From: Labia minor
Lineage: Eukaryota > Arthropoda > Insecta > Dermaptera > Spongiphoridae
Direction of reading: 5' to 3'
Assembly (NCBI GenBank): GCA_963082975.1
Contig: OY720344.1
Coordinates: 11,147,580-11,211,579, forward strand
Length of the DNA: 64,000 nt
Below are positions 22,875 to 33,537 of this stretch, one piece after another (within the stretch, counting starts at the first letter, position 1; every line of letters starts with the position of its first letter). Position numbers and translations under genes: made by a program. The notes under the pieces are model-generated. The model made no database searches, had not been told where the DNA came from, and saw only the letters and a program-made list of their open reading frames with translations.

Positions 22875-22878
22875 TCTG

Positions 22879-23808
22879 TAAATTAATTTGTTTTTAGTTT
22901 TTAAGTGTAATTTACTTTTCAACCTATATACCATAATACATCGTATTTTTCCGAGGCTCCCTTAATTAGGGTGAAAACAACCGGGACAAACGGTCTACCT
23001 TTTTTTAGAACCAATATAAAATATCTTTTGCTTGAATTTACAATAATTCTTTTGAGTACCAAAGACATACACAATAGATATGTATAATTTTTATAATTAT
23101 AACAATTTTCTTAACTTCACTTGGCGTCTGTCTCTCTGTCTGTTCGCTCTTTTGACAAATTGAAATCGATTTTTCATCGACTTTTTATTGAGATAGATTT
23201 TTGAAAATTTTTATAGATATTTCAATCGATCCTTAAAAGGTATAGTAGAGATATAGTATAGTAGTAATTATAATTAATTAATTGTAATTAATTAGCGATT
23301 AATTACTTTTAGTAACTAACTCCTTTTGTATTGCTCCGAATAATTTTTTTTCAACAGATTCTGAAATAAAAATAATGATTTCAGGATAGATTTTCATTTT
23401 TAACGTATTTAAAAAATTTTTATAGCATTAAAATTAATGATGAATTCTTATTAATCAGTTGTATCGCCAATGAAGAGGGGTTTCTTCCCCTCAAATGGCA
23501 AAGTGAAAAGATCTTTTTTTATAATTTTTATATTAATAAAAATTATTTATTCATAAATATAATATAATAATTATTATTCAATAATAACATTTACTTAACA
23601 TAAATGTATAAATGGATTGTAAGATTAATGTATTTTTTTGTTTTATTCAATTTGTAAATTTTCGTTTAACTTCATCTTTTCTATTTCTCTTGTTATATTA
23701 AATAAATTTATCAAATCAAATTCCACTAAAATAAATAAAATAATATAAATATAAAATTTTTTTATAAAATAATATAAATTATAAATTATAAATTTATAAA
23801 TAAATGAA
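22879..23808. other. AT-rich intergenic DNA
   Basis: A/T-rich. GTCTGTCTCTCTGTCTGTTC (23127-23146) followed by GAAATCGATTTTTCATCG may be the core of another degraded HINE-like element, but no ends are visible. No gene seen. Confidence 0.45.
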
Positions 23809-24171
23809 CTAAAAAGAATAAAATAATTTTTCTATAAGCCTGACATTGTTTATGGATGAATTGCTTCATATTCAACTAAAAACGTTGGGCGCTTTTAGTT
23901 CGATTTCTTTGCAATTAACTACATTATATTACACTGATAAATAATAAAAGATTAATTTCTTAGCTCTTAATCTATTAATTTTATTGCATGATAAAAAAAT
24001 TTGTCAGTTTATGTGTTTAATAAAATTTTTATTATTACAAAAATTTGACTTGATTGTTCATATAAATATATAAAACTAAATGCGCCCAACGTTTTTCGTT
24101 GAATATGATTTTTCGGCAATTCATTCATAAACTTTGTCAGGCTTATAAAAAAATTATTTTATTCTTTTTAG
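23809..24171. mobile_element. Foldback MITE with about 92-bp inverted repeats
   Basis: The left arm, 23809-23900, starts CTAAAAAGAATAAAATAATT and contains ATAAGCCTGACA and AACGTTGGGCGC. The right arm, 24075-24171, is its inverted copy with about 90% identity, ending AATTATTTTATTCTTTTTAG. The spacer is about 175 bp and AT-rich. The whole could fold as one long hairpin. No TSD is clear, so the superfamily is unknown. Confidence 0.85.
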
Positions 24172-24704
24172 CCCATTGGAAAAACGTTTTTTTATAAAAT
24201 TTTTTTATATTTATATTTGAATTATTATTAGTATAAATCATTAATGCAAATTATTTTAAAGATTTTTAATTGAAATTGAATCAATTTTTTTTTAAATTAT
24301 TAGTAATTATTATTTCTTTCGATTATATATCATTATATATTTGTATTAATATAAATATTTCATTATTATCGAATGTCGCAAATAAAAAACAAAAACAAAT
24401 GACTTTCGCTAACCAGTTTTTTTATTCTTATCTTCATACTTTAATTATTTTCTATCATTCTAAATGTTTTATTATTTATCACACTAACTAAAATAACTAA
24501 TGTTTCCGAAATAATAATTGAATGAAGGCTTTTATAAATGTTACATTCATCTCTTTATTCTCTGAGTGTAATTAAATTTATATAATTTTTAGTCTATTAT
24601 TAGATGAATAATATTTTAATAACATGAACGACCGGAAAATTAATTTAATAGTGATTTGGCTAGCCTACTCATTTTTCCTGTAATTTTATTTTGTTCCATT
24701 CTAG
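24172..24704. other. AT-rich DNA, possibly intronic
   Basis: A/T-rich. The open frame 24270-24491 is Ile/Phe/Tyr/Ser-rich low complexity. The segment ends in a pyrimidine-rich tract and TTCCATTCTAG, a plausible splice acceptor. Confidence 0.35.
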
Positions 24705-24814
24705 GGATTGCCTGTCATACGGGTAGAATGATTATCAATGATATAAAAGGAGGAAGTAGATATAGCTCCAGCGATCCCATAGAAATTAAAATTACGCATA
24801 TAAAATTATCCTAA
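24705..24814 (+). CDS. Candidate terminal exon, unknown protein
   Basis: After TTTTGTTCCATTCTAG (AG at 24703-24704) the sequence becomes GC-richer. One frame stays open for 35 codons to TAA at 24812-24814, reading IACHTGRMIINDIKGGSRYS then SSDPIEIKITHIKLS. Composition is mixed and less biased than the surrounding low-complexity frames. The frame is also open for about 22 codons upstream of the acceptor (hydrophobic), so splicing is not required. I do not recognise the peptide and no polyadenylation signal is obvious nearby. It may be a chance open frame or an unknown mobile-element piece. Confidence 0.22.
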
Positions 24815-26589
24815 ACAGGGGTTGAAATTTCTTGTATACACACACAACTCAAGGTGATATGCATAATTCATTTTTAATTAATTAAAATTGTATTCATTAA
24901 ATATTTGTATACATATTCTCATATGTTTGGATAATTCATTATGAAAATACAATATTTTGTAAAGTAAAATATGTTGTTGTTGTTTAATTTTTTTAAATTT
25001 TTTAAAATTTATTATCCTCAAAATATCTAGGTCATCTCTTTATATAATAATTATCTTGACCTAATAGATAAAGAAGATAATTATATATTGATTAAGGCCT
25101 AATTTTAATTTTTTTTTTTTTTTTTTTTGTGTAAATAAAATTGAACATATTCATTTCTCATCAATTTAAAAACAATATATATATTATATATATTATATCC
25201 AATTTTCATTGATATTATAAATACTTTAAATTGAATCAATGGAAAATAGATAGATAGTTAGATAGATAGAACTCATTGACTGTTGTAATTATAAAATAAA
25301 ATTGAAAACACATACACAAATTGTTTAATCTTGATCTAAATAAATAAATTAATAAATTATTTATTATATTTATATTAATAAAAATTATATAATTAAATAT
25401 ATTATTATTTATTCTATTAATTAATTTTATTAATGGTTATTAATTTTTCTAATAGAATTCTAATTAACAGATGATAAAAGAAAATTAAATAAAAAGTTGC
25501 AAAAGCTCTTTGTATTTGTTTAATATAAAATGATGGGATGGAAGAGAAGGGTTTCTATCCACAGTCAATCCAATTAAAATAAAACAACGATTGGAAAGTT
25601 AGAGACCTATTTTAAAAATAAATAATCATAGATTTGTATAAAAAAAATAATAATAAATAGTAATAATAATAATAATAAAATCCCATTATTCTATTGTTTA
25701 TTCAATTTATATTTATTATTTTCTAAGAGTAATTTAATTAATTAATTACAAAATTAAAAAACAATTTTTATTGAAAATTAAAGTAGATTTTTATTTTTTA
25801 TTTCTGAAACCAAAATATGTCCATATTCAGTAATTAATTCAATAGTATTTTTATTTAGATAAAATGTGTGTAAAATATTCAATAATAATAGATAAATCAT
25901 TATCATAATATTTAGTAGATAGATTAGTAATTTACATTGAAAATCATTATTCAATTTTAATTTTTCCATATATGTAATAAATAAATTTAAGCTATTTACA
26001 TATATTCCATATTCCATATATTATCTCCTTGGTAAAAGGAAATCTATTCATTCAGCCGTTCCATTTAAACTTTCTAACAATTTATGATAATAATAATTTA
26101 ATGCCTTTTTTCAAATGTAAATTAATTATTAAAGAAATCATTTTATTTGATGAACCAATGGGTACAAACAATGTTCAACAGGGACTGTGATAGACAAATA
26201 GACAACAACAAAAACAACAACAATATCAACTTTGATATAACTATAACCTATTCCATGAAGTTTTTATGATGTATAACTTTACTAACAGTATAAATTTGAA
26301 ATTGCTTCTATTTTGTATCATGTATTGTTATTCTTATCTTTATCACTGGTTTATGGCGGATGGTGTTCTATTTTCTCTCTAGAGTGAACATTTCTACATT
26401 AATAAATTCACATATTTGGTATTTTCTCTATTACCAAGCTTGTCTTCTACTTTTGTTACAACCCATTTAGAAAAATAGATTTTTACTTTCGCTCAATTGT
26501 ACCAAACGATTAGATCAAATTTATTTTTTTTTTTTTTTTTTTGTAATTTAATATATACATTTTTTTATGAAATTAATAGGTTTTATTTA
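24815..26589. other. AT-rich intergenic DNA
   Basis: A/T-rich. A slightly GC-richer part at 26150-26470 is unique-looking. The open frame 25778-26017 (minus) is Asn/Ile/Leu-rich low complexity. No gene supported. Confidence 0.45.
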
Positions 26590-26860
26590 TTATTAACTAA
26601 AAAATTTAAAAATAAAAATAAAATATTAATGTTATAATATAGCTTTATTTATCTATTTTGATTAAATTGTGTAACCGAACTGAACCGAACCGAACCGAAC
26701 CGTTTTTACTTCTATACTACATATAGGCAAATTGGCAATTTCAGTAATAAATTGAAATTGTTTGCGATTAATAAATAAAAATCTTATTTTAGAATAATAA
26801 AGATACAAACAAATAATTTTAGTAATATGCTAACGAGATTTAATGTTAGTTATAATGAGA
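26590..26860 (+). repeat. Repeat G (AACCG family), copy 1, ends not intact
   Basis: Shares at least 230 bp with the interior of the Tc1/mariner MITE at 31138-31493: AATATAGCTTTATTTATC, AATTGTGTAACCGAAC, a run of about five (AACCG) units at 26672-26702, CATATAGGCAAATTG, and AATAATTTTAGTAATATGC. The TIR GGGTGTCTC is not present at either side. Confidence 0.75.
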
Positions 26861-28065
26861 ATTAGGAACTACAGTCATTCCAATCTTTAATTATATATTT
26901 AATGATTAAATATATTTTCCCTCTTTTTCTTTTAATATTTCTTTTGTGCATTTTTCATTGTATCCTCTACTAATGTTGGGCATCCATAATTTTGATTTTA
27001 AACTATATGGAACTATAATATTATCGCAAACTTTTAATGTAATTTTTATTTTATTATCTTTGTCACATAAGTCATAACTGATGACATCCACTTATTTTTT
27101 TATTAGGACAATTTTAAATAAATTATAGTTTTTTTTTTCTTTTATTTAAACACAATGCTTAAAGTTAAAAGATTACCACCTATGACGGTTATTAAAAGTA
27201 TTGTAGAACATTGTTGAGCATTTTAACAAGGAGATTGCAAGAATTGTAAAATCGCTTTTTAAATGTGTCATAGTTCATTTGATAGAGTAGGTTGAGGAAT
27301 GAAAATCTGTAAAGGGGTTTGAGTGAATGGGCCCTAGTTTTCGCGAAAATCGCAGGTAAAATTTTACTTTTCGCGGATGTTAGTTAACTATCCTTGTAAC
27401 ACAAATGAAACGTGTGAAGCGTGTTGGGTAACCAGGATAAAGCGTGCGTCGAGATTTCGAATTTCGGCCAAACACAATTTTTTTTTTAAAACGTTATATA
27501 TATTTTTTTAAGGTATATTTTATTTAAGGTAAATTAAACTAATAATTATGTCAATTAATTTTTTGTGCATATATATATATGTATATATGTTAATTAATAA
27601 ATTACTATCTATAATCAATTTAAATCTATAGATTTTATTGATGCTTGATATTTTTTTTATTTTAATATTATTTTTATTTATGTTTACTCTTTTTAATATA
27701 TGATGAGAAAAATATAAACATAGATAAAACAAAAACATAAGAGAGAAAAAATATATTTATTTTTTCCCAAATTGTTATTTTTATTTTGTTGATCAGTTTT
27801 ATTTAAAATAGAGCATTCTTATTTGTTATGTTTAGATATATTTGAAATAGGTCACTATATTTATAAAATATTTATATTAAGTTTGCAGATTTTTAAAATA
27901 TCATTAATTGTATGTTACATGTCAAGGGCGATTTATTTATTTTTTTATTAATCATTCAATTTATTGAATTATAATAAGATAACGACATCTGATAAATTAT
28001 CTTTTAAATGATGTATCGAAAAAAAAATATTATTATTATTATTTTCATTGAAAAATAAGAGAATT
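26861..28065. other. AT-rich intergenic DNA with a GC-richer patch
   Basis: Open frames 26906-27091 and 27520-27738 (minus) are weakly supported and have no domain. A patch at 27290-27475 is richer in G/C and contains a TTTTCGCGAAAA palindrome. No gene supported. Confidence 0.4.
27338..27349. promoter_or_regulatory. TTTTCGCGAAAA palindrome, E2F-like
   Basis: A perfect 12-bp palindrome that matches the E2F consensus TTTSGCGC-type core in both directions. A second TTTTCGCGG follows at 27378-27386. Single motifs occur by chance, so function is a guess. Confidence 0.3.
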
Positions 28066-28758
28066 AGCTGGAGTGTCTCCACTCGACTATCTCGAAATTT
28101 GAATTGGAATAAATAACATAATAAATTTTATTTAAATTCAATTTAATTAATTATTTAATTATAAATTAAAATTAATAAATAATATTTATTAAACCAGCGC
28201 ATGTTTGGCTCTTTATTGATGGCACCACGTCACGTGTTGGCGCGTGAGATTAAAAAATTGTTGATGTTAAAAAATTAATTCTATTACTTTCATATTCATA
28301 TAATCAATGTTATAATATAGGTTTATTTATCTATATTGATTAAATTGTGTAACCGAACTGAACCGAACCGAACCGAACCAAGCTGAAATTCTATATATAG
28401 CAGTTTTATACAATTTTTAATCATGTGAAAAATTATCAAACATATATCTTTATTTTTACGGTCACTTTAGAGGAAAAAAAATCAAAACGTTGTAGGTAAT
28501 GACCCTCTTCCGGTTGAGCTACATTTCTCAAAAGTTGATAGAAAACTACAAATTTTGAATAATGCACATGTACCAAATTTAATGATTCAAGCTTAAACCG
28601 TTTTTGCATAATCTTGTCTACACACACACACACACACATTTTTCTCAACCTTAGTGAAAATGATTCAGGAACCTTCAAAACGTATAAACCATCAAAATCT
28701 CAACTTCGAAGATTTTCATCTATCTCATTTCATTTCATCTCTGGCGAGAGAGTAAAAA
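28066..28758 (-). mobile_element. Family A element (HINE/DINE-1-like), copy A2, carrying repeat-G DNA
   Basis: On the minus strand it starts TTTTTACTCTCTCGCCAGAG (28739-28758) and ends with the hairpin TGGAGACACTCCA then GCT (28066-28081). The 3' subterminal repeat is CGAGATAGT. The core has (GT)n at 28619-28638. The block CACGTGACGTGGTGCC is at 28208-28231. At about 28295-28380 it contains a segment of repeat G (AACCGAACCG), absent from the other family-A copies, so it was inserted or exchanged. The open frames 28436-28678 and 28614-28802 are spurious. Confidence 0.85.
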
Positions 28759-29298
28759 CCATAATAAAATGTCAAAAAGATACCATATCATCAATATATT
28801 AAATTTATAAGTCAAATAATTGGATATAAAAACAAATTTATAAAAAAAGAAAATTCAATTTTACATACTTATATTTTATTTCGGTCTACCCACCAGTCAA
28901 CTAAAATTATATATTTGGAATATAATGAAATAAATGGATACTTATTAATATATATATAATTTTATTTATCAATATATCTAATAATATTTATTAATATATT
29001 TAATATTTAACTCTCTCATAATTATTTAAAATTTATACAAATCATGTATTTGTTTATTTTCGAATGAAAGTAATCATTCAAATTATGTCTTCTTTATTTT
29101 GATACGGATATTATTATTATTATTATTATTATTATTTTCGTTTTTATGAATATAATATCAAATATAGAAATAAATATTAATTATAATATATTTTTAGATG
29201 AAATAGATAGTAAATATTTTGAAGTAAATTTTGAAATTCAAGTTGAATGAGTAAATGGTACATTGAGAAAGTTGCTTACGTTTACTTCTCTATTGCAG
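28759..29298. other. AT-rich DNA with (ATT)n, possibly intronic
   Basis: A/T-rich with an (ATT)n run at about 29110-29138. It ends in TTTACTTCTCTATTGCAG, a strong splice-acceptor-like sequence. Confidence 0.4.
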
Positions 29299-29432
29299 AA
29301 GCGTCAGCTACAGAAAGATGTCATTTGATCTCTGGCAGGGAGGAGACAACCCGTGTCTGTCTTAATCACATGCTTGACTGCATTGTGAATTCAAGTTACG
29401 ATCCGTTGTTCTTTAAGAAGAAAATCAGCTGA
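29299..29432 (+). CDS. Candidate terminal exon, unknown protein
   Basis: The acceptor TTACTTCTCTATTGCAG ends at 29298 and is followed at once by sequence of normal composition. One frame is open from the acceptor for 44 codons to TGA at 29430-29432, reading EASATERCHLISGREETTRV then CLNHMLDCIVNSSYDPLF and FKKKIS. The frame also continues upstream to an ATG at 29247, but that part is what intron sequence would give. An AATAAA lies about 200 bp downstream (near 29637), so a short 3' UTR is possible. I do not recognise the protein. It has the best coding look of the non-transposon segments here, but no partner exon is identified. Confidence 0.38.
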
Positions 29433-31137
29433 AGACACCGTCTATGCCTGGAATCTGAGACCCAGACTCGTTCACTCACCACAATTTAGATTTTGTTATT
29501 CAAGACAAACAACATTTTCAATCTAAACAAAGAATATTTAAATAATATTTTGCTATTTTTTAAACATTTTATATTATAATTGATTGTAAGCATATGATTC
29601 TTTTAAAAATATATGTATATAAATAGTTAAATATTAAATAAATAAAATAACAGCCTACATCAGTAGGATTAGTAAGAAAAAATAAAATAAATATTTTTTT
29701 TTTGCCTTCCCCGGTCGATAAAACGATCTTCTAATTTTTCGATATCATTTTGTAGTACAATTTGTCTTTTAACTTAAAATAAGCCTTATTTACGAAGATA
29801 AATTTCTTTTCAAGCAGCATATACGAAATAGTCGCTTGGGGCCAGGTTTGGGGGTACAATGATTGGGAAACCAATTCATGGAATTTCATTGTTTTGAAAA
29901 TAATAAAAAAAATATTTCATTAAAATGCTATATTTCGCAAACTAATCGTCTGATCTCTTTCAAAATTTAATACAAATCATTTAAAAAGCTAATATGAGAA
30001 TTTTATTACTGGCTCCACATCTCCATTTGTCATCCTACAGATGAGTATCGTCTTATAATAAGTCCATTAATTATTATAAAATTAATGATTTTTAAAGGGC
30101 TGGTGAGTTCATAAAAAAATACACAATTTGTACATGTCTAACAGAATTATTAAAGCTTTGGTGGTTGTTTTTATTAATTTTTTGAATAAATTTACAATAA
30201 CAAATATCAATATGTGGTTTTATTTACAAAATTCCGTTATAAGTCTAACAGAAGTTTTGAATATAATTCGATATATAATTTCTCTACCCGATTATAATAA
30301 ATTTATCATCTTAGTAGATACAATACAATATTTTAAGAATTTGATAATAAAGTAAGCACGCATGATTTTTTTTTTAACTAAAAACCTATGAAATCATTAT
30401 TTCCCGAATTATTTTAAACCTGAACGGATTCAATTCACTGAACTTAGATCTCAAGGCAATTTTCAATTAATCTTTCTCTTTCTCTTTCTCCCTCTCTTGC
30501 TCGCTTTATTTGTATTTTATCTAGTCTTGTTTTGTCTGAGTTTTTTGAATTTCTTTTGATTCTCCCTCTTTTTCTTATTTTTCGTGGTAGACAGAAGTCC
30601 TTGAGCGTTTCCCGTATATCTTGGACAAGCAATAAATAAATGGGTGGGCCAAGCCAATATAAGTGTGTCAGTGAGCCGGCGAGGTCCACGTGTTACCTAC
30701 CGACAGAAGAGTCAGCTGGTGCGAAGGCCTCTACAAGGACAATAATCCTGGTTTGCAAATTATACTTAACGAAAGAAAGAAAAAGTCAGACGGGGATACA
30801 AGGAGACGAGGGAATTGTTTAGTCCTAATAAGACAAAAAAAAAATAATAATATAATAATAATAAAAAATAAAAACACCATTATAACCATATTTATACTTA
30901 ATGTTCAAAAAAAACTATCTTCTATTGTCTGAAGATTGATTTAATTTGTTTTCCTTCGAAAAAATATTTCAGCGAATTTGACAACAAAAGAAGATTAACT
31001 CTACAAATCTTAATGATAACATTGAATAATTAAATTTTTATTACAGAAGTTGGTTTGTTTACTTTAATATTTTCGAGAGAATGTTTATATTAGAGTTTAT
31101 GAAATCCTATTTTTATACCTATTCTATTCTATATATA
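29433..31137. other. AT-rich intergenic DNA with a GC-richer patch at 30640-30800
   Basis: The patch contains CAGTGAGCCGGCGAGGTCCA and CAGCTGGTGCGAAGGCCTCT. Overlapping open frames on both strands (30444-30689 minus, 30640-30822 plus, 30690-30932 plus) compete, and none has a domain. On the minus strand a 46-base stretch sits between AACCAG and GTAGGTAA, a possible microexon but very weak. The open frame 30128-30355 is low complexity. Confidence 0.35.
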
Positions 31138-31493
31138 TAGGGTGTCTCAAAAAAAAAAATTATTTTATTTTATTATTTATTTATTATTTTTAGTTTTTAT
31201 TTATTATTAACTAAAAAATTTAAAAATAAAAATAAAATATTAATCAATGTTATAATATAGCTTCATTTATCTATTTTGATTAAATTGTGTAACCGAACCG
31301 AACCGAACCGTTTTCAAATCTATACTACATATAGGCAAATTGACAATTTCAGTAAAAAATTGACAATTGCTTGCCATTAATAAATAAAAATCTTATTTTA
31401 GAATAATAAAGATACAAACAAATAATTTTAGTAATATGCCAACGATATCTAATGAGTAGTCAAAGGGTTAGTACATTTTTTTGAGACACCCTG
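31138..31493. mobile_element. Tc1/mariner-type MITE carrying repeat G
   Basis: 356 bp with inverted ends: TAGGGTGTCTCAAAAAAA on the left and TTTTTTTGAGACACCCTG on the right, flanked by TA on both sides (31136-31137 and 31494-31495). The first base is T where the other end predicts C, a single transition. The interior is the repeat-G sequence with three to four (AACCG) units (31291-31310). TA target sites and this terminus are typical of Tc1/mariner elements. Non-coding. Confidence 0.85.
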
Positions 31494-31495
31494 TA

Positions 31496-32499
31496 TATAT
31501 ATATATATAGTATTTATAATTAAACCAGTAAATCATCAATAATCAATGAATAAAATAATTTTATCTTGTTCTATATATTGATTTTACTTTGAATTATTTT
31601 GTATGTTGTTTTTAAATTGATTTTTCTTAAAAATTCCTTTATATTTTTATATGGAAGTGTTCAATTTTAAATGTTTTTTTTTCTTTTTGAGAAATATTGG
31701 ATATTTTATTATTTGATCATTTCTTGTAAATGACTCTCCAAATTAATTGAGGTCTCCTTCATGTGAAATGAGCCCCAAAATGATCGAACGAGAAACGGAT
31801 TTTCCCTTTAATTGCCAATTCCACGAATATATCCAATAATTTCGATTGCATTTCGTGGATGTTCATTGGTCGCCTTCAAAGTTCAAGTTTGAAACAAAAA
31901 GTGAAAAGAATAATTTCTTTAATTTTTGGCACGTGTGGATTCTTCTCTCCCTCTCTCTTTCTCTCCCCTCTCTCTCTCTCTCTCTCTCTCTCTTTATAAG
32001 TTTCGTTTCGTTCCTCTCCCTCGCATTTGGGCCGAGAAAGAATAAAAGAGGTGCTTGTAAGGAAGACAGGTGTTCCATTGCAAGGACTCCCAAATGGAAG
32101 GCTCCGTCATTTAATGATGTTAAGAGTAGATAATGACCAGGGTCTGTTTCGATTAATGATTTCTAATTAGATCATCAAATGATAGATTACATTTTCAACT
32201 ATACTAATTATTTCAGTTTATATATAGAAAGATCTAAAACATTTCCTGAAACATGAACTCTTTAAAGATATTATTAGAATTTCTTTTTTTTTTTTATTCT
32301 TTTTCTTTGTCTGGCCACTCTAATAGCTTTAAAACTATCATCGAGTATTTTATTTATTTGATTAATTAATCATTAATTTTAAATTACTTTTTTAAAAAAA
32401 AAATTATCATAATAATAAAAAAAAAATTGAATAATAAAAAATCGATTTTTTTTTTCTAACTTAATAAGTAAAATAAGTGGAATAGACAAAAAAAATAGT
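31496..32499. other. AT-rich DNA with a GC-richer island at 31740-32130
   Basis: The island holds TTTAATTGCCAATTCCACGA, a palindromic CACGTG E-box (31930-31935) and a CT microsatellite. Open frames on both strands (31846-32133 plus, 31863-32093 minus) run through the CT repeat and are not convincing. It may be a regulatory region. Confidence 0.35.
31941..31994. repeat. CT-rich microsatellite
   Basis: Imperfect then perfect (CT)n; it gives false Ser-Leu and Arg-Glu open frames. Confidence 0.95.
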
Positions 32500-32662
32500 G
32501 TAATTTGGAGGGGAGGGGAAGCTTGTGTCAGAAACTCTGAATCGCACACCTGCTCCTCCTGGTTCTTCCTATTCGTCTTTGTCTTGTATGCTCGATAATT
32601 TTCGTACACGCGCGCTTTCAACAAAATATTCGCACGTGCCCTCCGGGTATTTTTTTTTTCAG
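32500..32662. other. GC-richer island ending in a splice-acceptor-like tract
   Basis: Contains TCGCACACCTGCTCCTCCTG, GTACACGCGCGC and GCACGTGCCCTCCGG, then TATTTTTTTTTTCAG. It may be unique regulatory or intronic sequence. The minus-strand open frame 32379-32624 crosses it and has no recognisable domain. Confidence 0.3.
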
Positions 32663-32713
32663 GAACAACCTTGAAAACTTTCGGATGATTCGTAGAAGGT
32701 TCAAGTATATTTA
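32663..32713 (+). CDS. Very short candidate exon, unknown
   Basis: Directly after a near-perfect acceptor (T10-CAG) an open frame of 16 codons reads NNLENFRMIRRRFKYI then TAA. The acceptor is good but the frame is too short to judge. Listed because the same strand carries the other candidate exons at 24.7, 29.3 and 47.9 kb. Confidence 0.15.
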
Positions 32714-33199
32714 AATTTTGGCTTGAAATAAAAATGTAATAGTGTAGGTAAGGGTCAGAGTGTGCGTTTGAAAATGTGTAGTTTATGGGACTTGAAAAAG
32801 ACTAGTAAAAAATATTGCGAAAACCGATTTAGATAATTTATTTCATAGAAATAAACACCAATCGGTATTTTGTTTTCAAGGTTTATCTAAATATTTCGAA
32901 ATTTACTTTTGAGAAGGATTAGTTTTTTGTTTTTTTTTTGTTTAGCCAAAAATTACATAAGGAAATGACATCTTACAGAGAAGATGATGGTATATATTAT
33001 CTATTTTATTAGCAACAATTAATGAAAAATTTGTTCTGTTTTTGAAAATTGTCTTTACGATTTTTGATGAAATTCATCTATTATGACATTTTTATTGTTT
33101 TTTTTTTATTATTAAAGTAATTAATAGTAATAACATGTGACCATAAATATTCAAATCAAAATATCACAATGATTCAAGCTGGCTTTGGAATATATAATA
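32714..33199. other. AT-rich intergenic DNA
   Basis: A/T-rich DNA up to the Tc1 element. No gene seen. Confidence 0.5.
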
Positions 33200-33201
33200 T
33201 A

Positions 33202-33384
33202 CACTTGCGTGCAGCTAAATCGACTCAACCCAAAAGCGCGAATACAAAGTCTTATTTTTTTGAAATGGCTAAGCCGATATTTATAAAATGTATATATTTT
33301 AAAAGCTTATTAATTTAGCTTTACATTGATATCAATATCAAGTAAATTGGTTGATTACTTTTTAAATTATTTGATCTGAATGAC
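33202..33384. repeat. Left terminal inverted repeat of Tc1 element
   Basis: 183 bp, starts CACTTGCGTGCAGCTAAATC and contains TTGATATCAATATCAAG. About 94-96% identical to the right repeat by eye. A small open frame starting at 33380 ahead of the transposase is not supported as a gene. Confidence 0.93.
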
Positions 33385-33537
33385 TGAACTGGAAAAAATG
33401 TTGTTCCTAGCTGCCGCTAATGCTTATTTACAATTGCCTTATAAAATTCCATACAACCAATTATTCTTATTAATCGCATTTCATATGTTTTTTGGATTAA
33501 ATTTACACAAATTGACAACCATTTTTATCAGAAAATC

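Larger units (their letters stand above)
18474..22878 (-). mobile_element. Non-autonomous LTR retrotransposon (Ty3-type, Gag-protease only)
   Basis: Complete element of 4397 bp (18478-22874) between a 4-bp TSD, TCTG (18474-18477 and 22875-22878). It lies on the minus strand. Both LTRs are 903 bp, start TG and end CA, and look identical wherever I compared them, so the insertion is recent. A candidate primer-binding site lies beside the right (5') LTR. A polypurine tract, AGAGGGGGAGGA on the minus strand, touches the left (3') LTR. The 2.6-kb interior holds one open frame for Gag plus protease and no reverse transcriptase, RNase H or integrase core, so replication must use enzymes from a relative. 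The 4-bp TSD and Gag/protease type suggest the Ty3 group. Confidence 0.93.

Noticed and set aside
26672-26702. AACCG repeats as telomere-like DNA
   Set aside because: Only a few units, internal to a dispersed MITE-related repeat; the arthropod telomere unit is TTAGG.
30640-30932. Competing open frames in the 30.6-30.9 kb patch as a host exon
   Set aside because: Frames on both strands are similar in length, none has a domain, and splice signals do not single one out.
31846-32133. 95-residue open frame with Ser-Leu repeat
   Set aside because: Runs through a CT microsatellite and competes with an equally long frame on the other strand.
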